In this document: in pieces, positions 10,980 to 24,500 of the stretch
Numbering within the stretch: position 1 is the stretch's first letter
How the letters are laid out: the number at the start of each line of letters is the position of its first letter
DNA from: Mercurialis annua
Lineage: Eukaryota > Streptophyta > Magnoliopsida > Malpighiales > Euphorbiaceae
Reading direction: 5' to 3'
NCBI RefSeq assembly: GCF_937616625.2
Contig: NC_065570.1
Coordinates: forward strand, 14,642,001-14,706,000
Length of the DNA stretch: 64,000 nt
Translations under genes and position numbers: made by a program
The notes under the pieces: generated by a model
What the model was told of the DNA's origin: nothing
Databases searched by the model: none
The model's input: the letters and a program-made list of their open reading frames with translations, nothing else

Positions 10980-11960
10980 TTTAAAAAAAAAACTATCGTG
11001 GTATTATCATGACCTTATCATAACAATATCATTGATATAATTATGTAGATATCATCACGTTATCATCTCGTTATTATAATTTTTTATAATTTTTTTTCAT
11101 GCATGTATCGTATTATTATTTATTATCATAAAACATTATCATAATATTATTTTCACATTATCATCTCGTTATCATAATTTTTTTTTTCATACAGGTATCA
11201 TATTATCTTCACATTATCATCTCGTTATCATATTTTTTCTGTAATTTTATTTTCCATGTAGGTATCATATTATCATACTATTATTATAACTTTATTATTT
11301 TATTATTATCTGGTTATCACTGGTTATGAATTATTTTGTAATTATATTTTCACGTACGTTATCATTCAATTATCATACTTCATTATCATCTAGTTATCAT
11401 ACTGCAGTGTTATAGAACGATATAATAATATAGTGATATTAACATGATAATCAGACACTATTTTATCATACATTATTATAATGATACTGACATGATAATC
11501 AGAAACTGATTTAGTTATCATAACATTATCATTCTGTTATCATGAAATCCTTCTATAATTTTTTTTACGTACGTTATCATAACCTTATCATACTTCATTA
11601 TCATAACATTATCACACTAGAGTATAACGATATGATGATGATGATGTAGTATTATTGATATGATAATCAGAAACTGTTTTATCATAACATTATCATAGAT
11701 ATTATCATGTCGTTTTCATAACATTATCATTTAGGTACTATAAAACATTATCATCTCGGTATCATATAATGATATTATGATAACAACATGATAATACAGT
11801 GATAACAACATGATAATCAATTTTTTTCTTTGTAGAATTTTTTTTGCAGTGTTATGATAATAACATGATAATACAGTGATACTCATATGATAATTGGATG
11901 CTAGTTTTTTTATAAAAAAAATTATTTTTTCTGCAGTGTTATGATAATCATATGATAATT
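10980..11960. repeat. Degenerate TTATCAT/ATGATAA repeat domain
   Basis: The heptamer TTATCAT or its complement recurs dozens of times with spacings mostly of about 8-25 bp. In the left half it is mainly TTATCA on the plus strand (for example CACATTATCATCTCGTTATCAT near 11155 and 11205). In the right half TGATAA dominates (GATATGATAATCAGAAACTG and similar near 11435, 11490 and 11657). The domain therefore looks like a weak, very large inverted repeat of a diverged satellite-like unit. No coding content. Confidence 0.6.
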
Positions 11961-12345
11961 AGATCTGTTTTTTTTTGCAGAAAATCGTTTTTTTCCATCA
12001 TAACTTCGTTTTTCATGCAATAGATCTAAAATTGAAAAAAAATCAAGAGTAATTATTTAGATCTGAGTGTTAAAAAAATCACAATAATCACCATGAATTA
12101 AAGAAAAATTCGCTAAAATAAAAAATGAAAGCACAGTGGAGCAATTGTGGAATGATGAAAAAACGGCGGCGGAGCAATGAAAAAACGGCAAAGAAAAAAG
12201 AAAAAAAATGTAGAAGAAAAGAAGAAATAAAGAAGAAGAAGAAAATTGACGAAGAACAGAGAAGAAGAAGAAGAAGAAGAAGAAGAAGAGAGAAAAGAGA
12301 GGAAGAAAAAGAGAAGGAAATATAAAAAATGACAGTTGTTATATG
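11961..12345. repeat. Purine-rich tract with (GAA)n microsatellite
   Basis: A run of GAAGAAGAA units lies near 12225-12300 within a purine-rich stretch from 12120. It creates overlapping low-complexity ORFs (Lys/Arg/Glu on plus, Phe/Ser on minus) that I do not regard as genes. Confidence 0.7.
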
Positions 12346-14470
12346 ATACGATAAGAGTATAAAATATAAATTTAGAGTAAAAACTTAATAAAAAGTAGGT
12401 ATAATTATAATAGAAAAATGTTTTAGAGTAAAAATATAAAATCATTAAAATGATGAGATATTTTCTCTATTTTTTCCTAATTGAGATAGGAAATTAAATT
12501 ATTTTTAAAAATAAAATATTTATTCTAATTTTTTTCAAAAAGAACAACGTCGAAGCCCACAGATTGGCCCAACGGGCAAAAGCGGATTATGCTTTATTCC
12601 TCCATCCTATTCCCGCCTAGCTGGTGTTCCTTCCTTTTTATCTAACTCTATCTAGGAAAAAAAATGATCTATTTATCATTTAGTTTGTTTTTGTTTTGTT
12701 AAAATTCATTTAAATATCTTTTACTCATGTAATGCACTTGTCATTATTATGAAAATTAAATCAAAATTTAACAAAAAATAATAAAAAGAATATTTTCAAA
12801 TATATATTTTTAGAAAAATTTAAAAATTTAAAAGTAACAAAAACTAAATAAATTTTTAAATATTTATATATAACTTATTAAACATTATATATTAGTAAAA
12901 CTCTAAATTAATTCTCACTAATAAAAATGTACTTTCGGGTCAACCCATACCGAACCATATAAAAAGAAAGTTATTTTCTCAAAACCGAACTAAAAGTTTA
13001 AACATAATTTTTTTTCAAATCAAACTGAATCGTTGTTTTGGTTGATTTTTTGGTTCAGTGTTTTTGTGATCTTAGTTTGGTTTATATTTGAAACTTAAAC
13101 AAAAATTGATGTCTAAAATTGAACAAAAGCTTTAATATTAAAATAACAGATCTGACGAATTGAAATGTTTTATTTTTTAAAATCAAGTCAAACTTTTATA
13201 AATTGTTTGATGTTGTTTTCTTTTAAACTGTTTGAACCCCTTGTAAACTGTTTGAAACCGTTGTATAATTTTGTTTATATGATAATAAATATGTGTTTTA
13301 AAAATTATTTGAAACCGTTTGAAACCGTGTTTGAAACTATTTGAAACCGTTTTTAATAAACTTTTAAGGAGAATAAATAAATTAAAAATTTACAGTTTTC
13401 TTTGTTTTTGAAGAAAGTTATGATCGTTGGATTTGAATTCCAAGTGAAATTTGAAGCGATTCGATTACGAATTAAAAATTCGAGCGGATCGGAAACTAAA
13501 TTTGAAACTCACAATAAATTCTTAAAAAGTGATGATAGAATTAGAAAAATCAATCTATTTAATTGTTTATGACTGAAAATGTTGAATTTATTTGTTGAAA
13601 TCATTAGTTGTTTTGTTTGGAGGAGGAGGAGGAGGAAGAAAATGAAACGCGCCGGAGTAGAAAAATATGATTAAGAAATGCTTAATTTTTTCTTCTTTTA
13701 GGTATTTTGCTAATTATCTCTAAAATATTCAAATCGAAGAGGACACATTGATACTATCGGCTTTTCAGTAGTCTATTATTATGGTTATGTTTAGTTTAGA
13801 ACTTAAAAAATTAATATCAAAAACCAAACTAAACAATTCAATTTTTTTATAATATCAAATTAAACCAATTTTGGTTTAGTTTTTTTAATTTGGTTCAATT
13901 ATTTTGGGTTGGCTTATAGTAGAACTTACCTGACAATATATTACGTTCAAAAGCAAACCAGATTACAAAATCAGTTTTTACAATACAAACTAACCAAACC
14001 AAACTAAATCAAAAAAAAATCAAGATTTTCCAAAACCAAATCAAATCGAAAATATTTTATTATGTTTAACAACGAAACAAACCAAAAAATTTAAAGATTT
14101 AGACTTATCATACCAAATTATGCCCATTAGTTCTGTTATTTTGGTTCCATTTATACTAAAAGAATTATGTCTAAAACCTAGCCGACCAAAAAATTAATTA
14201 TTTTATAATATCAAATCGAATCAAACATGATTAAACTTTTGTACACCCCTACCTATTTTCATTCCAACACTAGTTTACTGAACCTAACATGTGAAAAATA
14301 ATTATTCTCATTTATATTCCCCTTCGTTCTAATTCCAATTCCAATTCCTAACTTTAAACCAAATGCCCCTAAATGCATTTAAACACATTTCAATACATAG
14401 TGGAGTTTAGTATTAAGGAGGCATAAAATGCAATTGATAATCATGAAATGAAAAAGAAATAACGTAAGAT
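12346..14470. other. AT-rich intergenic region with TE relics
   Basis: There are no supported genes. Between about 12940 and 14260 there are many short AACCGAACC / AAACCAAACC motifs. A short TTTGAAACCGT repeat is scattered at 13225-13350. The block ends with TTAAACTTTTGTACACCCCTA (about 14230), the kind of terminus common in old hAT-like plant MITEs. I cannot define both ends. Confidence 0.35.
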
Positions 14471-14702
14471 TAACCTGTTTTTCTGTTCCCATCTCCGCAA
14501 TGACAAATTTAAAGAGAGTACATAGCTGCTTCTTTTTCAAAAAATGACGCAGGAAAAGGATTCTACAATATTAATAAGCAGCAACTTCCCAAATGACTGG
14601 CTATAGCGTCTCTCCCCACTATGCTGCCTACCATTTTTCCCTTTTCGGAGAAGAAAGAAAGGAGATTGAGAACATAAGGAAAGCAACCCAAAGTCAGAAA
14701 AA
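14471..14702 (-). other. RPN9 3' UTR (approximate)
   Basis: This is the sequence downstream of the RPN9 stop on the minus strand. Its end is not defined by any clear poly-A signal that I could verify. Confidence 0.4.
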
Positions 14703-17700
14703 TCACAACGCAACCAGATCTGGTGTTTCAGATTCGATCGATACTAATGCCGTGTGTACTTTCTCCAGCCAACTATCCAGTCGATCTCGCAAGGATTCAA
14801 TCTGTGGAATCCCCAGAACTCTTGGTTGCACCCATGAAACATGAACTGTTCCCTCAACTTGATCGATTATGCCCTCGATAAGATGGACCTGCAGCAAACT
14901 TCTGTTTAAACTAGAAAAAAATGCAAGCTTTCCATAGCACAATTAACAGTTTCAAATGACAAATTTTCCAGCTCGTCCTAATCATAATTGTGTTAAATTT
15001 CCTAATCCTTTTGGTATTATATTTTCATGCTATATAATGTTTTCTTAACAAGAATATTCAATTGAGGAATCCAAAGGCATCAAACCTCACAGAATACCTA
15101 GAATCAGATTCAATACTGCATCATAATTTTTGACATCAATAGTAACAAATCTAGCTATTTTCAGTGAACTGGTCATGCCACAAACATTAGATGTCAGTCA
15201 TGAGATGATAGCTTCCAATCAAATAAAAAAATTACTAAATATTTTACATTTTCATTTTGTTCCATTGTTCACTTTGTTATTAATTTAGTTAGGGAGAAAA
15301 AACACAACAGCTATAAATTTCAAAGACTAACACCAATATCAAGAGAAAGGACTTACAGAAAGACTCTTCATAAGGAGATGCTCCACAGCCTCAACAGAAA
15401 GCTTTGTGCGCTCAGCAATGGCAGTTAGTGGAATAGTTCTATCTTCAGAAGAACGGCTGAGAGAAAGCATGTATTAGTCTTAGCTCAGTACTCATTAATA
15501 CAAGAATGATATATTTTCCAAACTTGGAAGGTACAATTCACACGTAGAAAAGATCATTTAAGCTTAATAGAAGCCAAACATACCTAAAAATGATTTCCAT
15601 CAGGCAGAGAATATTGATCTTTTCCAACAGCTTCTGCTCATTCTCAACTAGTGCTGGCTGTGCCCTCAAAGATGCAGTGTGCACGCGGCACAATTCTTGG
15701 TAGCGAACTAGATCACCGGAGTTGAATGCCTGAAGGATATAGTAGAGCCACTCGACTTGTGTTCCCAAAAGACTCTTAATCTGTAGAAGATATCTGGTCA
15801 ATGTCCCAAACATACAATGAAAGATAAAGCCAGGAAATAATAACAGGCACAATGTTGGACAAAATTTAGAATGAACAAAGCATAATCTTTCGTCAGCAAA
15901 CCTCATTTTGAAAAAAGAGCTTTGAAGCATGTATGATTTTCTTATCTCATTAGGGAACTCTAATTTATAGCTCATAACAACGACAAAGCTATAAATGCAC
16001 AAGGCATTTTGACAAAACTTTTGCAAGGGAATAATAAACGGGAAGAAAGTGGAACTATCTGAGATCTAAGTATATCAGCTGAGCTGCATTACAAATACAT
16101 TTGTGAGTTAAAACTCAACTTTGTGCTTGTGTTCAGCATGCAGCTGCCAGCACAGTGGCATGGTGTCTTATCATTATGTCACCACCCAAAATTAGCTACT
16201 TTGCAAATAAACAAAATAATCAAACATTCTTTTTAACACACCATACTCCAATGATTTTTAGCAAAAAATCTTTAATTTCTTCTGGTACGCTAGCTTAGAT
16301 ACCTCATAAATATTAGAAATCAGCTTCCAAAAAGGTATTACGTCTCATATTAGCAGCTGTAGCCACAAGATGATTCTCTCAAAGTTAATGTGATATTCAC
16401 ATTTAGCAACTTTAGGTTACATATGGGGCCACAGCTGACTTATACTAGTTTTAGAAGTGGTAATCACTGCATGTATACAACTTTTTAATGGGTAATAACC
16501 ATAGTTGTTAAATCGAGAGTCGAATTGTGAATCGTGAATCAAATTGTAAGATTCAGTGTAAATTGATAAATATTAATTATATATAAATAATTTATATAGA
16601 AATAAATATTATACATACATTTTTTAAAATTTTAACATATATTAAGTTTTAAAAAAATTATCATATGAATTAGAGTGCTTACAGTTCAAAAGCCACTAAA
16701 AGGACAACCAAAACTTTAGATAAAGTACCCCACCTACACCTACACGTAAGAGATGTTACTGACACGTCATTTAATTTGACCAGAACTTTTTAAAAGATAA
16801 CACATCTACACCCACATAATTTTGGACTCTCCTTTTTTTCTCTTTCCTCTTTCCTCTTCATCTTCAACCTCTTCATCCTCTTTTTTCTTTTTATGTAATA
16901 TTATCTACTACCAGTGCAAACATCTGCTCTCATTTTCTTTTCTTCTTTCAATTGGAGTCTTATAACAATAAAATCTACAAATATCTTATAATTAATTTAG
17001 ATTAAAAAAATTATCGTTGGAGAATTTCTTTTCCAGCTTTTACAGAATTGTTTGACTCATCAGAGACGGTCTAATTCAAACAATTCGGACTGATTCAAGA
17101 TCAACTCTACCGTATATGCAATTCCCCTAGTAGATTCGACTTGTTTTCCTCCTGACTCGACTCAACTCGCGAATCGGGATGATTCTAACAGTGGTAATAG
17201 CTAAATGCAGTCACAACCACTTGGACCATCTACTCAATTAGCCATCTCAAGTTCGATGTGGTTTGTTGCTGAGGATAAACAGTCTTTGACCACAAAAGCT
17301 AAGACTTGAATTACATCATTACCTCTTCCCAAACCAAGACACATTACAGAGGTGACACAATGTAAATCAAGCAATAAGTGAAAAAACTACCAGTACTCAA
17401 CAACCAAAGTTGCACAAGCAAATTCATCGAAAGATTGTCACGCACAGCAAATATGGCAGCATAATCAAAATTTGACCAACTTACAACTACCAGTGCAAGT
17501 TGGTATTTTGGGATCTTGAAACCGCACTATAACTCTAGTCCATTCTTCCTATAGAATATGCTCTACATTGTATCGTGTGGATATAATAGAAAATAATTCA
17601 GCCAGTATCTAGTATCTTCTAAGGGAATAATCTGAAGTCCTTCAACAGTATCACCCTTATGAAACATGCACCAAGAAACTAGATAGCATTTAGTGACAAG

Positions 17701-20331
17701 CAAATGAAAAACTAAATGATCTACACCGCTTCAAGAAACAAAACATTTGGTTCAACCAAGTGAAAAACACTTAATATCAGGAGTAGAATTTGAACATTGA
17801 AATAATTTAGTAGCACTTCTTATACATTAATGAGTTGAAGTTTCATCAACTATAATAGGACAACTTAAATATGTCAGAACCAAAAAAACCAATCCCCCTC
17901 CCTCCTCCCACTTCAACCACCCTATAAACATAACACCAGTATTAGCTAAAAAATAGGAACTACATACATGAGTAGCATTAAGAATCAAGTAAAACCTGAA
18001 AAAATTTCACACTGTCGCTGCTTGAAACAAGTCAAACAAAAGTCAACTAGAATATGACAGTTTAAATATGCAAACATCAAAACACCAACTTTTTCAACTC
18101 TCATTCAACTTCCCAAAAATCATTAAACTAATAACAGCCAAAAAAGAAGATTTACATTTGCACAACTAGTAACAACCTAGAAAGAAGAATTACATTTACA
18201 TGACTAATATTCAAAGACAATGTACAGATGCAATGAAGAAAAACGAAAGATGAAGATACTCTTACAATTGGATGAGCAAGCAGTTCTCCAAAGTTGTAGA
18301 TATTATCTCCCAAAAGCGCAGAGAGGGAAAGATCAAATGCCAAATCCTAAAATAGAAAATTAAACAGTCATATTAATTGTATCCAAAATGCACATTAAGA
18401 TCAAATTTAAGGCATACTATCATGGAACTCATTCTACCAGAAGTTCATTAATAGTGGTTTGCATATATCCTAGCATTCCATGTCCACTTATGCAATACTT
18501 GTGATTTCCCTTTACAGAAGCTACATAACGAATTAAGAATCTCTCATTCATATTAGTGCTAATCTCTGAACAGACAGATTGCAAAGTGGGGCTCTGAACT
18601 CATTGATTAAACTGAGCATTGATACCTACATTCATAGTTTAGTACGTTTCTTGTAGAAAAAGTGGCCAAACTAATCTTAAGGTGGGAATCATTGGTAAAA
18701 CATGATATCAGCTACAATTAAGGGGCACCATATATCTCTCATAGCCGCACAACAGATTAAGGTAAAACAACCCCTACATTGTTTTTAAAAACAGTGAGTC
18801 CTTACAGTTTAAATTTTTTTAGCCTTTTTGTTTTTGGGATTTATAAATGATTACACTTCAGTCCATCACAAGGTTATCTAATTCTCCTAGTTAAGCTTTG
18901 ACATTTCAAAGCGAAATCTCTAAACTATCATATCATATAAATTGTTTCTGATAAATATAAGGCTAGTAGAAAGTCGAAGCACACGATAACGTTTAAAGAA
19001 AAGACATATTAACCTCAGAAATAATTATGATGATGCTTAGATCGTATCTTGAGAGGAAAGAGGTAGCGTGTATTCTTAAAAGATATCAGCAATTTTTGTA
19101 TCCACATAAACTATGCATATCTTTGATAATAGGAACAAAAGAAGGTAGAAGAACAAAGCATTGGAAATAACATATTAGTTTACCAATATAAGCACATACC
19201 AGCTTGAACGAATCTGAGAGGGACTCCACTGATGTATAGGCAAGATAAAGAAGAGCGCTTTTGTAGAACTCGGCAAACTCTTGACGGTATTTATAGTACT
19301 GAGATGCAACCCAATAATAACTGGCATATACTGATGGATCAATATCAGTCATGCTCTCTAGTGTACTCTTTCCATCTTCTAGAAGTTTCTTGCACTCCTT
19401 TTGATCTCCTTGCTCTAGCTTCAAGATAGCTAATTGCATCTTAATGTAAAGAATGGGTTCATCGATGCGTAACTCTCGAGTTGCTACAAGCTTTTCAATT
19501 ACTCCTTCAAGATAAGCGATGGCAGCTTCTTTCTCTTTATACTGCCGAGATACTATGACAGCAAAGTGCGCAAGCTTGAGAAGATTTATTTTGGTCTCAA
19601 AATCAGAGATGAAATTTTGATATAACTGTATCAGAGCATCACCAGTCTGCTGTACAAAATGGTACCATAATGAGTTTAACATACACATAAAAACTGATAA
19701 AATTCTCTTCTAAGGAACTTAATAACAATCCATTCAACTGAGGCATCCACGACAAACAGACGCCAAATAAAAGCCTATACATGGACATCCAAAAGTAAGC
19801 CTTTACTCTTCAAAACACAAGACTGTTTCATTTCAACTAGGAAAGGTCCAATAAAGCCAATGAAGGTTACAGAATTAACCTTTTTCAACTGAAAAAACAT
19901 AAGACACAGTCATGTCCACAAATTGTTGCATCAGCTGAACTTATTACAAAAAAAAACCCCAATTTTCCCAACATAAATTCTGACACTTGAGTTAAAAAAT
20001 TAAATTACAAATCCAACTTTGCGGCAATACAAAAACCCTAATTACACATAGCAACCAACATTTAAGACTCCAATTAAGAAAATAGCAGGTACCCATATTT
20101 CTCTAACTAGTAGAGATCCAATAAAAACAAGCAAACAGAAAACCTAATCAAAATTGAAAAAAAATCAGAAAACCCTAGGACCTGGAAGACAGCAAGAGCA
20201 ACGAATTGGTCGAGCTTGAGAGTGAGCTGATGCCAGAGCTTCTTCTGATACAGATCTGCAAGCGAATTGTACCATTCCGCCAGTTCCGGTTGCGTATTTC
20301 TCAGTGACTCCAAATACTGTAGAGCGGCCAT
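14703..20331 (-). CDS. RPN9: 26S proteasome non-ATPase regulatory subunit RPN9 (PSMD13-type)
   Basis: Six exons on the minus strand: 20331-20182, 19646-19200, 18346-18266, 15780-15584, 15456-15357 and 14888-14703 (TGA). The spliced length is 1161 nt, or 386 aa, the usual plant RPN9 length. The protein is a structural subunit of the proteasome lid and helps hold the 19S regulatory particle together; it is not a catalyst. Evidence includes the N terminus MAALQYLESLRN, ADLYQKKLWHQLTLKLDQF, the TPR-like helical repeats in exon 2 (KINLLKLAHFAV, EQGDQKECKKLLEDGKS, YKSALLYLAYTSVESL), and a C-terminal PCI/winged-helix region (LELCR-type helix, EKINILCLMEIIFSR, EDRTIPLTAIAERTKLSVE, HLIEGIIDQVEGTVHVSW). 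All introns are GT-AG. Intron 4 is about 2.5 kb. No disabling change was seen, so the gene looks functional. Confidence 0.95.
15781..18265 (-). other. Large intron 4 of RPN9
   Basis: This 2485-bp GT-AG intron contains no coding exon that I could recognise. A TIR-like relic lies at about 16494-17200 (listed separately). The rest is unique-looking AT-rich sequence. The ORF running from 16026 into exon 4 is only exon read-through. Confidence 0.7.
16494..17200. mobile_element. Possible hAT-like MITE relic in RPN9 intron
   Basis: The left border ATAACCATAGTTGTTAAATC (then GAGAGTCGAATTGTGAATC) resembles the inverse of the right border (GATTCGCGAGTTGAGTCGAG in inverse, ending GATTCTAACAGTGGTAAT). 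The repeats are imperfect and no clear target duplication was found. Confidence 0.35.
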
Positions 20332-21446
20332 TGCTGTTTGTGTTTTCTCTTCTTTTCCAACTCTGCTTCTATTATGCTCCTCTCTGTCTTGACCATAAAG
20401 AAAAGAATTTTATTTTAGTTTTGTACAAAGTCTAAAAGAACCCCTAATTTTTTCTTAAATGTGCCCTTAACCTCTTTTTTTAATTTTTTTTCCCTCAACA
20501 TTCTTTTAGGCAAAATTCATACGGAGCTCCATGTATTATGCATTTTTATTTCGGAAGTCTTTGTACACTTTTTTTGTTGACAATCGAATAATCTTTCATT
20601 AATAATAATGAGCAGTTACAGGTGTAAGAATTTAGAAAGAGTATAACCGTTTCTAATGACCTGGCATGCAATAAGATGTAAACCTTAATTCGCAGATCAC
20701 CTTACAAAATAAAATCAAAATTACGTAAATGCTCTACCACAATAAGATCCAATCCTTCTTCTTTGTCTAACATAAAACTCACAAACTCTTCATAAAGAAA
20801 CAAACAATCTTTCATAAAGAAAGAACATCAAAACTTTCATAAAAAAAGACAATCGCTGTAAAATAGTTATAAAAAAAAAACTAATATAACTTATAACGAT
20901 TTCATCTTCAATCTTGAAATGTCTTGATCTATCTCTGATTCTTGATTTGTATATATATTGAAATTGATGTGCATCGTCAATAGATTTACCAACAAAAATA
21001 AAAAAGATAAAAAGAATTCGGTCATTTATTTTATTCTAAAGCGATAAAAAACGAAATGGCTACCGCTAACGGCAAAAATAAATCATTAACGGCAGCCGAA
21101 GCAAAAAATAAAAGAAGAGCTCTTGACGGCTAGTGTTTTCTATTTAGGAGAGAGGGGAGAGGAAAGACATCCCTTGTTGTGGTCTTTTACCCCCTGTACT
21201 TACTTAATTTTCAATTTTCAGGTCTTTTTTAGTTTTTTTTTTCAGTCCCTTTACTTACAATTTTTTTCCATCAAGTCACACAAAAGGACATAAAAATCGA
21301 AAATTCGATTAGTAGAGGGACTAGAAAAATAAAAAATAGTACAAAGACTAATGAAATAAATATGATATAGTAAATGAACCTTCATATGACTTTAGCCTTT
21401 TCTTAAGGGTGCAAATAAGCCGTAAACTTTAACACATTACCGGAAA
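20332..21446. other. RPN9 5' flank and intergenic sequence
   Basis: The first 100 bp or so must hold the RPN9 5' UTR and core promoter; pyrimidine-rich CTCTTCTTTTCC lies at 20345-20360. The rest is AT-rich. A segment at 21175-21390 has short phrases typical of TIR repeats (for example CCCCTGTACTTACTTAA) without a paired end. No gene seen. Confidence 0.4.
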
Positions 21447-24087
21447 TTAGTTGTTTATTTAGAACAGGTAAACAAGTGATAAGAGAGTAAAGCGTCCAAT
21501 GATGATTTGTTGAGACACTCGTCCAGATGACGAGTTAGCAATCCGCTTGTCAGAATTCAAATGGACTAGATTGACGTATATCGGCAAATTTTAAGGACAT
21601 AGGCATATTTTTTACTAATAAGACATCAAAAATTCAAAGGAATTCTGATAAATGTCTAAAAAATTGGATTAATTACAATGTTTTAGAAGTTTATGAGTCA
21701 ATTTATAAGATTGACCAAAATTCCCAAAACCTAACCTTAGTGGTCGTGAAGGTCGTTTTTATGCTTCCCGCCACAATCACACCAAAATAATCAAATTAAG
21801 TATCTACGCTCTAGTTCTTCAAAAATGGGTCGATCTACAACAATCTATACACTACTATCAAAAAAAGGCTGAAATCCGTCGGGAAACATGTCCCCGACGG
21901 ATTGGCCGACAGATCAAGTCCTTCGGAAAAAACCCTGTCACTAAGTTATTAGTGCCAGGGAAGCCTAAAAATGTCAAAAAGGATTAGTAGCAAGTTTAAA
22001 TCCAAAAATTAGAATTAAAATTCTAATTAATTAATTAAAAGCTAATTCTAAATACATCTACACTTATCACTTCTTTAAACATAGTTCAAACTCTAAAAGG
22101 ACAAACCTGTAAATACACTTAAACTAACCCTTAAACCTAATTAGACCAATATAAATTCAGCCTTAAGCCAGTCTGGCTAAATGTGGCATACAAACCCTAG
22201 AAAATTAGACAGAAAATTCGGCCACCGCCCTAGAATAGCAAATCTGAATATTCCAACACACACACACACACACAAAATCACATCAATTTCGGTCCTAAAA
22301 ACACTAAACACGTGTTAATTCTCCAAGAACGCAACATCCGCACGGATTCGAAGTTAGATTCCGCATCCATTTCGCCAGGAAACGAGTGAAGACTCGGACC
22401 GGTAATTTTGAGGACCCTTTATATGTTCCTTTGATTTTGCTATTAAATTGTATGCCATGAATATTATAATTGTTGTGATTGTGTAATTTAGGGTGTATGT
22501 TAGCTTATGTGTTAATTTTAACCATAAAATTACCATATTTAGTTTAATCATTAAATTGCCAAATTTCCATGAAATCGATGAAAAAGCATGTTAATTATTG
22601 ATTTAATATGTTTAATGTGTTTTATTCCAGAAACCTAGTAGATTGTAGCTCCTAGGATGCATATTAGGTGTGATTTCGAGCTTGTTTGTCAGGAAAAATT
22701 AAATTCCGTACTTGCTGCCCCGAAATAATTTTTGTTTAAATGGGCTCTAAACACTCTGATAATGCTATATTTGGATTCCTTGTTCGATTTATGCGATTTT
22801 GACTACTTTTGCATGAAAACGGACTCGAAATGAGTGAGAACGAAGTAAAACAAAAATCCCAGAACTACTGTCAAAAACCATTGTCGCCGCTAGAACAAAA
22901 TGGCGGCGCCGCCACTGTAACCTGCCGGTGCCAGCAGCTTAACCTGGCGCCGTGTTCTTTGTTCATCAGCATCTCTAGAATCGCTTCCCAGATCTTCCAA
23001 ACTTTGATCTGAACTTCAAAACGTGTTTCTGAGCTCATCCAGACTCCGAAACAGGCCAAGTATGAACCCAGACGTAGCTAATCCAATGTACTTTAATATT
23101 ATGTATTGTACGGGTCAGAAACGATGCAAAACGGACCCAGAAGTCCGAATATGTAACATAGTGTATAAACCGGGCCCACGAGCCCGAGGCCCTACAAACC
23201 AGCAACTTCCAGAGCCGATTTCGGGCTAACCCGAACTTGGAATCGACTCCGGATCAAACAACTAGAACCGCATCGACGAGACGCACAACTCTTGTGATCT
23301 GACCGAGAGCCCATTCTGACTAGACCAATGGCCAAAACCGCGCGAGTGCCAGGAACTCAAAGTCAACGAGGTTAAAAAGTATTACCTTGTATGTATATCA
23401 AACTGCCCCTGAGCATGTCAGCGATGTTTACTGCTTTTCAAAAGCATTCCAAATCATACAATAACCGGTTAAATGACTAATCACCTAAAATTGGCCCATT
23501 AATGCAATTCCAGCCCACCACTTGGACATCTTAGGACTAATACAAAAAAGTAGTAACGGTTGTCTAGGCTTTTCAAGACTCACCTGATAAAATCAATCAA
23601 TCACACTTATATATTTGGTTTAGGCTTTGTGCATGTAATCAATCCAGACCAGCTAGACTTATGACTATTTGCTAGAAACCTTTAAGGTTAGATGTATGTT
23701 TAGGAGTACCTGCTACTTGCCTCAAATGCCAGTCCAGATCGAGTCATTTGTGGGTTAAACCTGTTTACACGCTTTCATACATGTTTATTTCCAGCTTTTA
23801 TATCATGTGAACGGCATATACTGTTGAGGTGAGATAAATGCGAATATGTCCAGTAAATAAAGCCGGTAACAGATAAGTCAAGCACAAGAGTCTCGTGGAG
23901 GTCCATGAACCCTAGTCTTTGGTCTGACGCACGATAATCTTACTGGAGACGAGTAAGGTTAACTAGTCAGTTAAAATACATTTCCTAGTTGAAATAGGTG
24001 GCGACCCCATTTTTCAAACTATTTCCAGATCGAGAAGTCAGCCATCAGCCTTGGGCGAGCGGTCCCCCGAACCCCGCTCCGCTCACA
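21447..24087 (+). mobile_element. 5' LTR of an Ogre/Tat-like Ty3/gypsy element
   Basis: The right edge is firm: GCTCACA is followed by G and then TGGCGACTCCATTGGGGA (24089-24106), the primer-site type found in the Ogre/Tat branch. The left edge is inferred from similarity to the LTR that begins at 33078: both share an ACAGGTAAA.AAGTGATAAG segment, then TCTAATGATGATTT / TCCAATGATGATTT, then TGACGAG. The LTR is about 2.6 kb. Other shared segments are the (CA)n stretch at about 22255, the following 150 bp (also near 34030 and 39050) and a GC-rich GGCGGCGCCGCCACTG stretch at about 22900 (related near 39660). No coding content. Confidence 0.7.
21850..21952 (+). mobile_element. CACTA (En/Spm) terminal fragment
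   Basis: It starts CACTACTATCAAAAAAAGGC and continues with subterminal motifs TCCGTCGGGAA and TCCCCGACGGATTGG, which are inverse copies of each other. This is the classic layout of a plant CACTA end. It may close about 100 bp later at TTATTAGTG (inverse CACTAATAA), making a very short derivative nested in the LTR. I saw no matching 3-bp duplication. Confidence 0.55.
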
Positions 24088-24455
24088 GTGGCGACTCCAT
24101 TGGGGATTAAAATCAACTGTTTTTAAAACATAAACATAAAAACGTTTTCAGAATTGTTTTCAAAAACGGTTGCAATGGACCTAAACCACACGGCTTGCGC
24201 CTTATCAATCACCGGCTTTATTTTCCAGACATATTCACACATGTTGCTTTGCATTAGAAATTTCTCTTCTCACCTACTCTCTAGAAGTCCCTATCCAGCC
24301 CCGATACTCATAACCAATCTCACGCTCTGGCCTTACACTCCATAGCCCATAACGTCTTATGCGGAGCAGTATCACTCACAGCCTAGTACCTCGGTCGTTT
24401 GTACTCGTGTTTGAGGAGATCTATCAAAGGTATATCTTTCTGTGGGAGCCTTAAA
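24088..24455 (+). mobile_element. Ogre/Tat-like primer site and leader
   Basis: The primer-binding site TGGCGACTCCATTGGGGA (24089-24106) is followed by an untranslated leader. The leader is cut at 24456 by a different LTR. No gag of this element follows. Confidence 0.6.
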
Positions 24456-24500
24456 CCGTTGTAACACCCACATTTAAATTGCATACAGTCATGCTCATAC
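24456..24500 (+). mobile_element. First ~44 bp of a Tekay/Del-type LTR
   Basis: TGTAACACCCACATTTAAAT and the next 24 bases match the start of the complete LTR at 24934 almost exactly. The sequence then jumps directly into integrase coding sequence at 24501, so most of the 5' LTR and the internal region are deleted. Confidence 0.75.

Noticed and set aside
12125..12445. Overlapping ORFs of 66 and 110 codons, Lys/Glu/Arg-rich and Phe/Ser-rich
   Set aside because: Both come from the GAA microsatellite and purine tract; no domain and no codon pattern of a gene.
15538..16026. 162-codon ORF extending RPN9 exon 4 upstream
   Set aside because: The conserved protein begins at 15780 after a good acceptor; the extra residues are intron 4 read-through.
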